A DNA stretch of 64,000 nucleotides from Aliishimia ponticola (GCF_004803475.1 NZ_SRKY01000003.1:599260-663259); one strand, 5' to 3'. Numbered from the stretch's first letter, positions 8,457-16,732 are shown. The notes: generated from the letters alone by a model not told the origin. Program-made: numbers and translations.

Positions 8457-8918
8457 TCAAGGGCGCTGCGCGGCATCCAGTTGCCGGGTGAGATCGCGCA
8501 GCTGCTCTTGCAGGTCACGGATTTTGGCCGGGTCGAACTTCCCGGCCCTGGCCATGCAGCGCGGAACCTCTCGTGCCGCCTTTTGCGCTTCCACGCCCTT
8601 GTCCGTCAGACGCAGCAGCACCCGTCTTTCATCCTTGGTATCGCGCAGTCGCTGGATCAAACCTGCCTGCTCCATCCGCTTGAGCAGCGGCGTCAGCGTG
8701 TTGCTCGCCAAGCCGATTGCAGTGCCGACATCGCCCACAGACATCAGGCGCGCAGCGTCAAGCAGCAGGATCACCAGATATTGCGGGTATGTCAGCCCGA
8801 TTGGCGTCAGAAACGGCTTATACAGCCGCCCGAACGCCTGATGCGCAGCGTAGACATCAAAGCACAGCAACGCGTCCAGCGCATCGCGATGGGTCTGGGT
8901 CGTGTCAGGATCATTCAT
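8457..8918 (-). CDS. ohrR: OhrR, MarR-family organic hydroperoxide sensor
   Basis: This 153-residue MarR-type repressor carries the OhrR signature: an N-terminal reactive cysteine (Cys19 in ALLCFDVYAAHQAFG), the LTYPQYLVILLL segment, and a winged helix (GLASNTLTPLLKRMEQAGLI) ending in the wing DTKDERRVLLRLT. Cys19 is expected to be oxidised by organic hydroperoxides, releasing DNA. The start at 8918 is the one that aligns with the family; the upstream in-frame extension runs into the operator region. It is transcribed divergently from ohr, and the shared 113-bp spacer holds two palindromic sites. Confidence 0.92.
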   Translation of the reverse strand: MNDPDTTQTHRDALDALLCFDVYAAHQAFGRLYKPFLTPIGLTYPQYLVILLLDAARLMSVGDVGTAIGLASNTLTPLLKRMEQAGLIQRLRDTKDERRVLLRLTDKGVEAQKAAREVPRCMARAGKFDPAKIRDLQEQLRDLTRQLDAAQRP

Positions 8919-8926
8919 ACGACATG

Positions 8927-8948
8927 AAATAGTCGTGCGCGATTTTAT
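8927..8948. promoter_or_regulatory. Putative OhrR operator, proximal to ohrR
   Basis: An imperfect dyad centred on TCGTGCGCGA lies 9 nt upstream of the ohrR start codon. It shares the TCGTG-GCGAT core with the stronger palindrome at 8985-9006, read in the opposite orientation. Its placement over the ohrR 5' leader fits autoregulation. Confidence 0.5.
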
Positions 8949-8984
8949 CGCAAGCCCATCTTGACGATTGCCTCGGAAATGCCA

Positions 8985-9006
8985 TTTATATCGCACACGA
9001 TATAAA
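8985..9006. promoter_or_regulatory. Putative OhrR operator, proximal to ohr
   Basis: A perfect palindrome with 9-nt arms (TTTATATCG and CGATATAAA) around a CACA centre lies 25 nt before the ohr start. Its AT-rich arms and position over the likely ohr promoter are as expected for a MarR/OhrR operator. Confidence 0.7.
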
Positions 9007-9031
9007 CCTGCACGATGCAAAGGAAGTCACA

Positions 9032-9460
9032 ATGCTCAGCAAGATCGTCTACTCCACCAGCGCCACTGCAACGGGCGGCGGTCGCGATGGCCACACCGCG
9101 CTTGACGATGGCAGCTATGGCACCGACCTGGCCGTTCCGAAAGAAATGGGCGGCCCCGGCGGTGATGCGCTGAACCCCGAAAAGCTGTTCTCGCTTGGCT
9201 ATGCGGCGTGTTTCATGGGCGCGCTGCGGTTCTACGCGGGCCAGAAGAAGGTCGCGGTGCCCGAAGATACCAAGGTGACGGTCGAAACCGGCATCGGTCC
9301 GCGCGAAGACGGCGGGTTCGGGATCGACGTGAAAATCAAGGTGTCGCTGCCCGGGCTCGATGAAGAGACGGCCCAAGACCTGATCAAGGGCGGCCACCAT
9401 GTCTGCCCCTATTCCGACGCGACGCGCGGCAGCCTGAGCATTTCGCCGGAACTGGTCTGA
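9032..9460 (+). CDS. ohr: Organic hydroperoxide resistance protein Ohr
   Basis: The 142-residue Ohr peroxidase has both redox cysteines in their family contexts: Cys60 in GYAACF and Cys125 in HHVCPYSDATR. The conserved NPEKLF segment comes before the first cysteine. Ohr reduces organic and lipid hydroperoxides to alcohols using dihydrolipoamide as reductant. AAGGAAGTCACA before the ATG supplies a ribosome binding site. It is divergent from ohrR. Length and motifs match the family with no anomalies. Confidence 0.94.
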   Translation: MLSKIVYSTSATATGGGRDGHTALDDGSYGTDLAVPKEMGGPGGDALNPEKLFSLGYAACFMGALRFYAGQKKVAVPEDTKVTVETGIGPREDGGFGIDVKIKVSLPGLDEETAQDLIKGGHHVCPYSDATRGSLSISPELV

Positions 9461-9462
9461 CC

Positions 9463-10245
9463 TCAGGTCAGGCGCGCAACAAGATCGCTGGCCGGATAGG
9501 CCAGCGCATCGATCACGTCGAAATGGTGCTTGCCCGGCACTTCCACATGTTCGGCACCCCACGCTTGGGCCAACCAACGGGCCTGATCCAGAAAGGCTGG
9601 ACGTTCCTGCCCGCCGACCCAGACGGATACGGGCACCGATGGCGCAGGTTGCAGAACCGGGCTTTCCGCCTCGGCCCCCGCAGGATCAAGCCCGAAATCT
9701 TCGTTCATCGATGTCTTAAGCAACGGTCGCAAGTCCGCCACGGGCGAGATCGGCACAACCCGCTTGATCCGGGCGACCACATTTTCCGGCAGCAGCCCCG
9801 GCGCCAGCATCCGCGCGACCAGATGACCGCCAGCGGAGTGACCGGTCAGGGTGATTGGCCCCTCGAAGCGCTCTGCCATGGCCAGAACGGCGCACGCGAT
9901 TTGCTGGGTAATCTCTGCAATCGGCACCTGCGGCGCGAGGTCGTAAGAGGGCATCACAACAGCCCAACCGCGCGCATTTGCCCCTGCCGCCAGATGGGAC
10001 CAATAGGACCGGTCGAATTTCAGCCAATAGCCGCCATGCACGAACATGCAGACCCCGTCTGGCGCATCCTCTGGCAAAAACACGTCGAAGGCTTGCCGCT
10101 CTGACGGACCATAGCTGACGCCGAGCGTGGCGCGATCCGCCAACGCGGCGCGATACGCTTCGGCCGCCGCAGCCCAGCGCCCAGGATAGGCTTCCGCCCC
10201 GTCGATATAGGCGCTGTTTGCATAGGCATCATCCAGCTTGGCCAT
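9463..10245 (-). CDS. Alpha/beta hydrolase, kynurenine formamidase-like
   Basis: The 260-residue alpha/beta hydrolase has an oxyanion motif HGGYW at residues 70-74, a nucleophile elbow GHSAGG with Ser137, and a C-terminal GKHHFDVI motif holding the probable catalytic histidine. HGGYW followed by the YDLAP segment is typical of the arylformamidase (BNA7-type) branch, which hydrolyses N-formylkynurenine. There are no other tryptophan-degradation genes nearby, so an esterase role on another substrate is possible. It ends 3 nt from ohr on the opposite strand and is divergent from the aldehyde dehydrogenase gene. Confidence 0.75.
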   Translation of the reverse strand: MAKLDDAYANSAYIDGAEAYPGRWAAAAEAYRAALADRATLGVSYGPSERQAFDVFLPEDAPDGVCMFVHGGYWLKFDRSYWSHLAAGANARGWAVVMPSYDLAPQVPIAEITQQIACAVLAMAERFEGPITLTGHSAGGHLVARMLAPGLLPENVVARIKRVVPISPVADLRPLLKTSMNEDFGLDPAGAEAESPVLQPAPSVPVSVWVGGQERPAFLDQARWLAQAWGAEHVEVPGKHHFDVIDALAYPASDLVARLT

Positions 10246-10317
10246 CTCGCTCTCCCTCTAGACAATCGGCACAAGACCCTATTTCAAAGAGACACGCAAA
10301 CCGATGGGAGGAAGACC

Positions 10318-11793
10318 ATGCTCGACGCCGCAACCGATCTGCGCAGCCTTCTCAAAGACCCCAGCCTGCTTGAGACGCGCGCCTATGTAAACGGGGCCTG
10401 GACCGATGGGGCAGATGGCACCTTCGATGTGATGAACCCGGCCCGTGGCGATGTGATCGCGCAAGTCGCCGATCTGAGCCGCGCACAAGTGGCCGAAGCC
10501 ATCGCCGCCGCCGAAACGGCGCAGAAGGACTGGGCCAAGTGGACAGGCAAGGAACGCGCCGCCGTGCTGCGCAAGTGGTTCGATCTGATGATGGAACATC
10601 AGGATGACCTTGGAACGATCCTGACTGCCGAACAGGGCAAACCGCTGGCCGAAGCCAAGGGCGAGATCGCCTATGGCGCCAGCTTCATCGAGTTTTTCGG
10701 CGAAGAGGCCAAGCGCGTTTACGGCGAAACGATCCCCGGCCATCAGCGCGACAAGCGTATTCAGGTCTGGAAACAGCCCATCGGGGTTGCAGCCTCGATT
10801 ACACCTTGGAACTTCCCCAATGCGATGATTACCCGCAAGGCGGGACCGGCGCTGGCTGCGGGCTGTGCCTTCGTGGCGCGCCCCGCTGCGGAAACGCCGC
10901 TCTCGGCCATTGTGATGGGTGTTCTGGCGGAACGGGCCGGGATACCGGCAGGCGTGTTCAATGTCGTCACGTCGTCTTCGTCCTCTGAAGTCGGCAAGGA
11001 ATTCTGCGAAAACCCCGCGGTGCGCAAACTGACCTTCACCGGATCGACCGAAGTCGGGCGTATCTTGCTGAAGCAAGCTGCCGATCAGGTCATGAAATGT
11101 TCGATGGAACTGGGCGGCAATGCGCCCTTTATCGTCTTCGATGACGCCGATCTGGACGCCGCCGTCGAAGGCGCGATCCTGTGCAAGTTCCGCAATAACG
11201 GTCAGACCTGCGTCTGTGCCAACCGGATTTATGTGCAGGCGGGTGTCTATGATGCTTTCGCCGAAAAGCTGCACAAGCGCGTGAGCGAGATGAAAGTCGG
11301 GGATGGCCTTGAAGAAGGCACCGACCTTGGGCCGCTGATCAACAGCGCCGCTTCCGAGAAAGTGACCGAACATATCAAGGACGCCACCGACAAGGGCGCG
11401 AGCGTGCTTCTGGGATCGGCCGAGCAGAAGATGGACGGCAACTTCTTTGCCCCTGCGATCCTCACGGGCGTGACGCAAGATATGAAAGTCGCGAAGGAAG
11501 AAACCTTCGGCCCACTGGCACCGCTGTTCAAATTCGACACCGAAGACGACGTAATCGCGATGGCCAATGACACGATCTTTGGTCTGGCGAGCTATTTCTA
11601 CGCCAAGGATCTTAGCCGCGTCTATAAAGTGGCCGAGGCGCTGGAATATGGCATCGTCGGGATCAATACCGGCATCATCTCGACTGAGGTCGGCCCCTTC
11701 GGCGGCGTGAAGCAATCCGGCCTTGGCCGCGAGGGATCGCATCACGGGATCGAAGACTACCTTGAGATGAAATACGTCTGTATGAGCGTCTGA
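10318..11793 (+). CDS. gabD: NAD(P)-dependent succinate-semialdehyde dehydrogenase
   Basis: The 491-residue aldehyde dehydrogenase has the catalytic Cys298 in NNGQTCVCANR, the general base Glu264 in MELGGNAP, and the PWNFP cofactor motif at about 163-167. The C-terminus SGLGREGSHHGIEDYLE is characteristic of succinate-semialdehyde dehydrogenases, which oxidise succinate semialdehyde to succinate in GABA catabolism. The residue before PAAETPLSA is Arg188 instead of the usual lysine; I believe this variant is common in the group. GGGAGGAAG precedes the start, and a strong terminator follows the gene. No gabT is nearby. Confidence 0.85.
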   Translation: MLDAATDLRSLLKDPSLLETRAYVNGAWTDGADGTFDVMNPARGDVIAQVADLSRAQVAEAIAAAETAQKDWAKWTGKERAAVLRKWFDLMMEHQDDLGTILTAEQGKPLAEAKGEIAYGASFIEFFGEEAKRVYGETIPGHQRDKRIQVWKQPIGVAASITPWNFPNAMITRKAGPALAAGCAFVARPAAETPLSAIVMGVLAERAGIPAGVFNVVTSSSSSEVGKEFCENPAVRKLTFTGSTEVGRILLKQAADQVMKCSMELGGNAPFIVFDDADLDAAVEGAILCKFRNNGQTCVCANRIYVQAGVYDAFAEKLHKRVSEMKVGDGLEEGTDLGPLINSAASEKVTEHIKDATDKGASVLLGSAEQKMDGNFFAPAILTGVTQDMKVAKEETFGPLAPLFKFDTEDDVIAMANDTIFGLASYFYAKDLSRVYKVAEALEYGIVGINTGIISTEVGPFGGVKQSGLGREGSHHGIEDYLEMKYVCMSV

Positions 11794-11820
11794 CACCAAC
11801 GCACCCAAACTGATTAAACG

Positions 11821-11852
11821 CCCCGCCGGACTGCTCCGGCGGGGTTTCTTTT
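11821..11852 (+). terminator. Rho-independent terminator after gabD
   Basis: A perfect 10-bp stem (CCCCGCCGGA with TCCGGCGGGG) and a 4-nt loop are followed by TTTCTTTT, 27 nt after the gabD stop codon. Confidence 0.92.
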
Positions 11853-11963
11853 ATTCCGAATCAATATCTTAGGCAATTTTCCTGAACGCTGTTCACGAAT
11901 TTCATTGAAACAGTGCGGCACCCTCCCCACCTGAGATGAACAATGTTCAATAAGGAGGTTTCC

Positions 11964-12257
11964 ATGCGTTTCATGAAAGCAATTGCTCTATCCATCGCCC
12001 TGCTCAGCCCCGTCGCGGCACTGGCTGGCCCCAGCGGACAACATAGCCAGCAAGCCAGCCAGCACTCCGGTGCAGCCGCCAGCCACAGCGCTGCAAGCGT
12101 TGCTACAGGCGCGTCAGTCGTCGTTGCGACGCCGCTCATCGTGACCGGTTCGGCATTGGTGGTGTCTGGCGCGGCGTTGGCCGAAAGTGGGCAAAGCATG
12201 GCGCGCAGCCTGCCGAAACCGACCGTCGCGCCGATGCCTGTGCCCACATTGGATTGA
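11964..12257 (+). CDS. Small secreted protein, 97 aa
   Basis: The start at 11964 is fixed by TAAGGAGG six bases upstream. The protein has a clear signal peptide (MRFMKAIALSIALLSPVAALA, cleavage after AALA), then a Ser/His/Gln/Ala-rich stretch, a hydrophobic segment of small residues (about 50-75) and a Pro-rich end (KPTVAPMPVPTLD). I know no family for it. The hydrophobic segment could associate with a membrane. Its stop codon overlaps the TTG start of the DUF2145 gene, so the two probably act together in the envelope. Confidence 0.7.
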   Translation: MRFMKAIALSIALLSPVAALAGPSGQHSQQASQHSGAAASHSAASVATGASVVVATPLIVTGSALVVSGAALAESGQSMARSLPKPTVAPMPVPTLD

Positions 12258-13048
12258 GGTGCGCCTTGAGACGTTTTTGGCTTCTTGTCGGGCTTTTGAT
12301 CCTGACCGCTCTGCCGGGCATCCTTATGGCCGGCAGCAGCGAGGCGACCAAACCCGTGCTGCCACCTGCAAAGGTCGCGCGCTTTGCCGATCAGGTGCAG
12401 CAGGAACTGGCCCGGCGCGGGACGCAGGTGGCGATTGTCGCGCGCATGGGCCGCGACCCCAGCGTTTTGCCCAAGGGCGTGCGCTATACCCATGTGGCCT
12501 ATTGGGTGTATTCCGACATACAGACCCAAGATGGGCAGCGCGGCAAAGGCTACCGGGTGTTCAACCTGTACCAGACGGCCGAAAACGCCGCGCGGAGCAC
12601 CCTGGTACAGGACAGCCCGGCCGATTTCCTTGCGGGCGCAAAGCGGCTTGAGGCGGGGATCATCATTCCTGATCGGCGTTTGCAACGTAAGCTCGCGCAG
12701 ACCATTGCCAGCCCCACCTATGCCGCGCTGCATAATCCCCGCTATTCGGTACTGGCGAACCCGGCATCCCGGCAGTTTCAGAACTGCACGGAACACACGC
12801 TTGATGTGCTCATGGCGGCGCTATACGGGGTGCGGGGCCCGGACCAGATCAAGGCCAATATCGCCGCGCATTTCACGCCGCAGCCGATCCCGCTGGGCGG
12901 TTTGAAACGGGGGTTTGCCAGCCTGACCTCCGCCGCGCTCACTACGCAGGATCACGGGGCCTCGGTAGCGACGGCAACCTTTGGCAGCATTGCCGGGTTC
13001 ATGCAAAAGCACGATCTTGCGCAGTCCGTGTTCCGGCTGACACCTTAA
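12254..13048 (+). CDS. DUF2145 family exported protein
   Basis: The 264-residue protein matches DUF2145: an N-terminal hydrophobic signal (FWLLVGLLILTALPGILMAG), a domain with YTHVAYWVYSDI and VFNLYQTAENAARSTLVQDSP, and a C-terminal patch NCTEHTLDVLMAALYG. The family's function is unknown, although the conserved Cys/His and Asn residues hint at an enzyme. TTG at 12254 overlaps the upstream stop codon as TTGA; a second TTG at 12266 has a better spaced GAGG and may be the real start. It is translationally coupled with the small secreted protein. Confidence 0.78.
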   Translation: MRCALRRFWLLVGLLILTALPGILMAGSSEATKPVLPPAKVARFADQVQQELARRGTQVAIVARMGRDPSVLPKGVRYTHVAYWVYSDIQTQDGQRGKGYRVFNLYQTAENAARSTLVQDSPADFLAGAKRLEAGIIIPDRRLQRKLAQTIASPTYAALHNPRYSVLANPASRQFQNCTEHTLDVLMAALYGVRGPDQIKANIAAHFTPQPIPLGGLKRGFASLTSAALTTQDHGASVATATFGSIAGFMQKHDLAQSVFRLTP

Positions 13049-13088
13049 CGCCGGGCAGCGAAGGGCATCTTGCAGCCGCTCAAACGAA

Positions 13089-13116
13089 AAAGGCCCGGAG
13101 TTTCCTCCGGGCCTTT
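13089..13116. terminator. Bidirectional terminator between DUF2145 and hsp20 genes
   Basis: A 12-bp perfect stem (AAAGGCCCGGAG with CTCCGGGCCTTT) with loop TTTC lies between two convergent genes. The A/T ends of the stem provide a short U tract in either direction. Confidence 0.85.
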
Positions 13117-13134
13117 GCAGTCAGGATCGCGGGC

Positions 13135-13587
13135 TTAGTTGACCTGCGATTCAATTGCCTTCGTACCAGTCGCAATTTCGATGCGGCGCGGCTTGAGCGC
13201 TTCGGGCACTTCGCGCTTGAGGTCGATATGCAGCATCCCATCCTCGTGGGTGGCGCCGGTCACATGGACATGATCGGCAAGCTGGAAACGACGCTCAAAA
13301 GCGCGGGTCGCAATACCGCGATGCAGGTAGACACGTTCCTGCCCTTCATCGGCTTTGCGCGCAGCCACGATCAGCGCGTTTTCCTTGACCTCGACGGTCA
13401 GATCCGCGTCCGAAAACCCGGCAACAGCCACCGAGATACGGTAAGCGTCATCGCTGGTTTTCTCGATGTTATAAGGCGGATAGGTCGGTTGCGACACGTC
13501 GCTGGACAGCACGCGGTCCATCATGTCTGCGATTTGGTCAAAGCCAACACTGGCACGATACAGGGGAGCAAGATCAAAGCTTCGCAT
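13135..13587 (-). CDS. Small heat shock protein, Hsp20/IbpA type
   Basis: The 150-residue protein begins MRSFDLAPLYRASVGFDQI, the characteristic start of alphaproteobacterial IbpA-type small heat shock proteins, followed by an alpha-crystallin domain (about 35-130; YNIEKTSDDAYRISVAVAGF and RGIATRAFERRFQL) and a C-terminal I-x-I motif (RRIEIAT). It is an ATP-independent holdase for unfolded proteins in the cytoplasm. AAGGAT before the ATG at 13587 sets the start; an in-frame ATG at 13620 belongs to the leader. The upstream DNA has an RpoH-type promoter and a hairpin covering the ribosome binding site, so heat induction at two levels is likely. Confidence 0.9.
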   Translation of the reverse strand: MRSFDLAPLYRASVGFDQIADMMDRVLSSDVSQPTYPPYNIEKTSDDAYRISVAVAGFSDADLTVEVKENALIVAARKADEGQERVYLHRGIATRAFERRFQLADHVHVTGATHEDGMLHIDLKREVPEALKPRRIEIATGTKAIESQVN

Positions 13588-13589
13588 GA

Positions 13590-13613
13590 GGTTATCCTTT
13601 TCAAAGCGATACC
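13590..13613 (-). promoter_or_regulatory. Hairpin masking the hsp20 Shine-Dalgarno, possible RNA thermometer
   Basis: In the transcript, GGUAUC pairs with GAUAACC (one bulged U) and an inner CUU with AAG around a UGAA loop, so AAGGAU, the Shine-Dalgarno, is held in the stem 3 nt before the start codon. A bulged, weakly paired stem over the ribosome binding site is the design of ROSE-type thermometers of rhizobial and other alphaproteobacterial small heat shock genes. Confidence 0.5.
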
Positions 13614-13690
13614 AAGTCATGGGCTCTCCGATATGGACGAGCCCGGCGTTTAACGCCCGGAGCCCTGTTGCGGCGCTCCGAACACCTTCG

Positions 13691-13718
13691 ATATGGGAAG
13701 GCCTTTCGCGGTTTCAAG
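13691..13718 (-). promoter_or_regulatory. RpoH (sigma-32) type promoter of hsp20
   Basis: The minus strand reads CTTGAAA, 14 nt, CCCATAT, an exact match to the sigma-32 heat shock promoter consensus. It would start transcription about 95 nt upstream of the hsp20 start codon. Confidence 0.8.
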
Positions 13719-13730
13719 AGCTTGCGCGGG

Positions 13731-14525
13731 TCAGTTGACCTTGACGAATTTCGCCCCGCTGGCGCGCTGCCCACCAATGCCGATCCGTTTGATCCGGGCG
13801 GCGGGGCCACGTTGCTGGCTGCGCAAATCACGCTTGAGGCGATCCACCAAGGGCGGAAGATGCGGGCCAAGCGCGACCTGCCCGCCATTCCAACGCCCCC
13901 CGCCAGAAATCACCGACAGGATGCGGCCGCGTCCGTTCAGATGGCTGAAAACAGGCGCGCCGGACGATCCGAACGTCACATCGCAATCGAACATCAGCAC
14001 GTTTTGATGCCGGTCGAGCAGGTTACAGGCGTTCTGGCGCGATTGAATATCCTCGCGGCCACGACCATAGGACACAACGCTGACCTGCCCGTTCCTGACC
14101 GCCTCGCCATGCAGCACGAACGGGTCGATTTCGTGGGTTGGGATCGGCTCAGCCAGTTGCAGAAGCGCAAGATCATGGCGCACATTCTGCAAGGTCATGG
14201 TGGCATTGGGATCGTAATCGGGATGCGCGGCGATCTTTGCGACCGGGCGCGTTGCGGCGGCGGTGCCATTGCGCAGACCGGCGTTGAAGGTCATCTGCTC
14301 CGGCTTGCGAAGCTGGTTGGCCCGGTCATACACGCAATGCGCCGCCGACAAGACCAGATCGGGCGCGATCAAGGTGCCAGAGCAGAAGCCGCCATTCTGC
14401 ATGTCGAGCCGTCCGACCGCCTCCCAGCCCTGGGCCTGGTAATCGCGGTCAAGCGAGCGCAGTTTGGACGTTTCCGCGCTGGCGAGCCCGGGGATTAACC
14501 ATAATATCAGCAGCAACCACCGCAT
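13731..14525 (-). CDS. Secreted trypsin-like serine protease, paralogue A
   Basis: The protein of about 264 residues has a signal peptide (MRWLLLILWLIPGLASA) and an S1-family fold with an intact triad: His in SAAHC (about 63), Asp in HDLALLQL and Ser in GSSGAPV. Paired cysteines surround the histidine and the serine. The ATG at 14525 shares its first base with the stop codon of the upstream protease; a GTG one codon earlier is also possible. It is a tandem paralogue of the next gene, with matching layout and C-terminal tail (SGAKFVKVN). It probably acts in the periplasm or outside the cell. Confidence 0.87.
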   Translation of the reverse strand: MRWLLLILWLIPGLASAETSKLRSLDRDYQAQGWEAVGRLDMQNGGFCSGTLIAPDLVLSAAHCVYDRANQLRKPEQMTFNAGLRNGTAAATRPVAKIAAHPDYDPNATMTLQNVRHDLALLQLAEPIPTHEIDPFVLHGEAVRNGQVSVVSYGRGREDIQSRQNACNLLDRHQNVLMFDCDVTFGSSGAPVFSHLNGRGRILSVISGGGRWNGGQVALGPHLPPLVDRLKRDLRSQQRGPAARIKRIGIGGQRASGAKFVKVN

Positions 14526-15349
14526 CACGGACGCACGAATTTCGCACCAGTATCGCGGCGCGGCTCGCCCACAAGGACGCGCGGGCGCGTCTGCCCGGTC
14601 GTCGGCAGGAAACCGGCCCCGGCTTCCATTTCCTCTTCGAGGTCGCGCAACTGCGTGGAAAGCGATGTGCCCAAAGACACTGGCTGTCCTTCGGCTTCAG
14701 CCTTTGCGGAAACAACAGACACGATATGCACCTGCCCGTCTTCAAAGGCGAAGATCGGCGCGCCAGAGCTGCCGAAATCCACGGTGCAGGTTGTGACCAG
14801 AACGCCCTCCTGCCGGGCCAGCACGGTGCAGACTTCTTGCAGGCTTGGCGCCTCGGACCGGTCCTTGGCATAGGACACGACCCCGACATTGTCGCCTTTC
14901 GTCGGGCTTGCGCCTGTCGCGAAGGGGCGGATCACCCCATTTCGGATCGGCCAGCGCAATTCCAGCAGGGCCAGATCGTTGCGCACCCGGTCCGGTGTCA
15001 AATCCGAGGAATAGTCATATTGCGGATGCACGACGGCGCGTCGCACCTCGCGCGTGGCAGAAGCACGGCCATTGCGCCAACCGGCGCGGAATTCGATTTT
15101 CTCATGGTCCAGCCGTACGCCGCTGGCCTTGTCAAACAGGCAATGCGCAGCGGTCAGCACCAGTTTCGGGCTGATAAGCGCGCCGGTGCAGAACCCGGTG
15201 CCGCCGATGTCCAGACGACCGACAGCCTCCCAGACGCGGCCTTCGTTCATCGTCTCCAAACGCCGCAACCGCGCGTCCTGCGCGAACGCAGCGCTGGTCA
15301 CGACAAGGACCATGAACGAAATGGACATCCATCGACGCAAGAGTTTCAT
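14525..15349 (-). CDS. Secreted trypsin-like serine protease, paralogue B
   Basis: The 274-residue protein has a signal peptide ending AAFAQ, then an S1 protease domain with His in TAAHC, Asp in RNDLALLEL and Ser in GSSGAPI. It shares with paralogue A the WEAVGRLD start of the mature domain, the cysteine pattern and the tail TGAKFVRP, so the pair arose by tandem duplication. It is upstream in the same operon and overlaps paralogue A by 1-4 nt. Both triads are complete, so both should be active. Targets are unknown. Confidence 0.87.
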   Translation of the reverse strand: MKLLRRWMSISFMVLVVTSAAFAQDARLRRLETMNEGRVWEAVGRLDIGGTGFCTGALISPKLVLTAAHCLFDKASGVRLDHEKIEFRAGWRNGRASATREVRRAVVHPQYDYSSDLTPDRVRNDLALLELRWPIRNGVIRPFATGASPTKGDNVGVVSYAKDRSEAPSLQEVCTVLARQEGVLVTTCTVDFGSSGAPIFAFEDGQVHIVSVVSAKAEAEGQPVSLGTSLSTQLRDLEEEMEAGAGFLPTTGQTRPRVLVGEPRRDTGAKFVRP

Positions 15350-15412
15350 CTCCTATCCCCTGCCTCTGGTTAGCGTCGAGTTGAGGCGAAAATGGGGCAT
15401 GGACAATGAAAA

Positions 15413-16732
15413 TCAGCGAAGGCGCGGGATTTCAACCTCTGGTTTTACGTCCTCCTGCAAGGCAGGCGGCTTGGGTCCGCCGGTGGCCCAATCAAGCAGT
15501 TCGACCGTATGCACGATAGGCACCTGTGTGGCGGAGCCGATCTGCATCATACAGCCGATATTTCCCGCCGCGATGATGTCCGGGGATTTCGCCTCGAGCG
15601 TGCGGACCTTCCGCGCCTTCAGCTTGCCGGAAATTTCCGGCTGCATCATGTTGTAAGTGCCTGCCGACCCGCAACAAAGATGGCTGTCCGCAGGTTCGAC
15701 CACGGTGAAACCCGCCTGTTTCAGCAGGTCTTTCGGGAAGGTCTTGATCTGCTGGCCGTGCTGCAAGGAGCAGGCGGCATGATAGGCGACTGTGATGCCC
15801 TTTTCCGCGCCATCCGGCAGATCCAGCCGCATAGCAAGCTCGCTCACATCCATCGCGATGGCAGAGACGCGCGCGGCATCGTCGGCAAGCGCCGTGCCGC
15901 GGAACATGTGGCCATAATCCTTGACCGTGGTGCCGCAGCCCGAGGTGTTGATCACGATGGCATCCAGCCCCGCGCCGTCCATCTCGGCCACCCAGGCACG
16001 GATGTTCTGTTCTGCCGCGCGGTGGCTTTCATCGGTCTTGCCCATGTGGTGGGTCAGCGCCCCGCAGCAGCCCGCACCTTGCGCCACCACGACCTCTGCC
16101 CCGAAGCGGGTCAGCAGACGGATCGTCGCATCGTTGATATCGGTGTTCAGCGCCTTTTGCGCGCAGCCCGTCATCAATGCCACGCGCATCTTGGGCGCAG
16201 GGGTTGAAAAGGTCTGGGGGTCATCATTGCGCGACACCGGCGGGATGTGCTTCGGGGCCATCGCCAGCATGGCCCGCAGTCGCGCGTCAGGAATGAGCGG
16301 CGCAAAAGGCTTGCCGATTTTCGCCAGCAACAGCGCCACGCGGAACCGCATCGGATAGGGCAGGATACGCGCCAGAACCCAGCGCAAGGCACGGTCGGTG
16401 AATGGCCGCTTGTAGCGCGCTTCGATATATTCGCGCGCGTGGTCGACCAGATGCATGTAATGCACGCCGGATGGGCAGGTCGTCATGCAGGCCAGACAGC
16501 TGAGGCAGCGATCCACATGCTGCACCGTTTTCGGGTCCGGGTCGCGGTCGTTCTCCAACATGTCCTTGATCAGGTAGATACGTCCGCGCGGGCTATCGAG
16601 TTCGTCGCCCAGCACCTGATAGGTCGGGCAAGTGGCCGTGCAAAATCCGCAGTGGACGCAGTTTCGCAAAATCTCGTTCGAGCGCGCGATCTGCGGGTCT
16701 TTCAACTGCGCGTCTGTAAATGTCGTCTGCAT
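15413..16732 (-). CDS. glcF: Glycolate oxidase iron-sulfur subunit GlcF
   Basis: The 439-residue protein has two N-terminal 4Fe-4S motifs (CVHCGFCTATCPTYQ and CLSCLACMTTCPSG) and two C-terminal CCG-type motifs (GAGCCGALTHH and LCCGSAGTYN), the standard layout of GlcF. It carries electrons from the flavin subunits GlcD and GlcE during oxidation of glycolate to glyoxylate at the membrane. Its ATG overlaps the GlcE stop codon by one base, so it is the third gene of a glcD-glcE-glcF operon. No motif is missing. Confidence 0.94.
   Translation of the reverse strand: MQTTFTDAQLKDPQIARSNEILRNCVHCGFCTATCPTYQVLGDELDSPRGRIYLIKDMLENDRDPDPKTVQHVDRCLSCLACMTTCPSGVHYMHLVDHAREYIEARYKRPFTDRALRWVLARILPYPMRFRVALLLAKIGKPFAPLIPDARLRAMLAMAPKHIPPVSRNDDPQTFSTPAPKMRVALMTGCAQKALNTDINDATIRLLTRFGAEVVVAQGAGCCGALTHHMGKTDESHRAAEQNIRAWVAEMDGAGLDAIVINTSGCGTTVKDYGHMFRGTALADDAARVSAIAMDVSELAMRLDLPDGAEKGITVAYHAACSLQHGQQIKTFPKDLLKQAGFTVVEPADSHLCCGSAGTYNMMQPEISGKLKARKVRTLEAKSPDIIAAGNIGCMMQIGSATQVPIVHTVELLDWATGGPKPPALQEDVKPEVEIPRLR

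Noticed and set aside
10279..11808. 509-codon minus-strand open frame opposite the dehydrogenase
   Set aside because: Shadow of gabD in the complementary frame.
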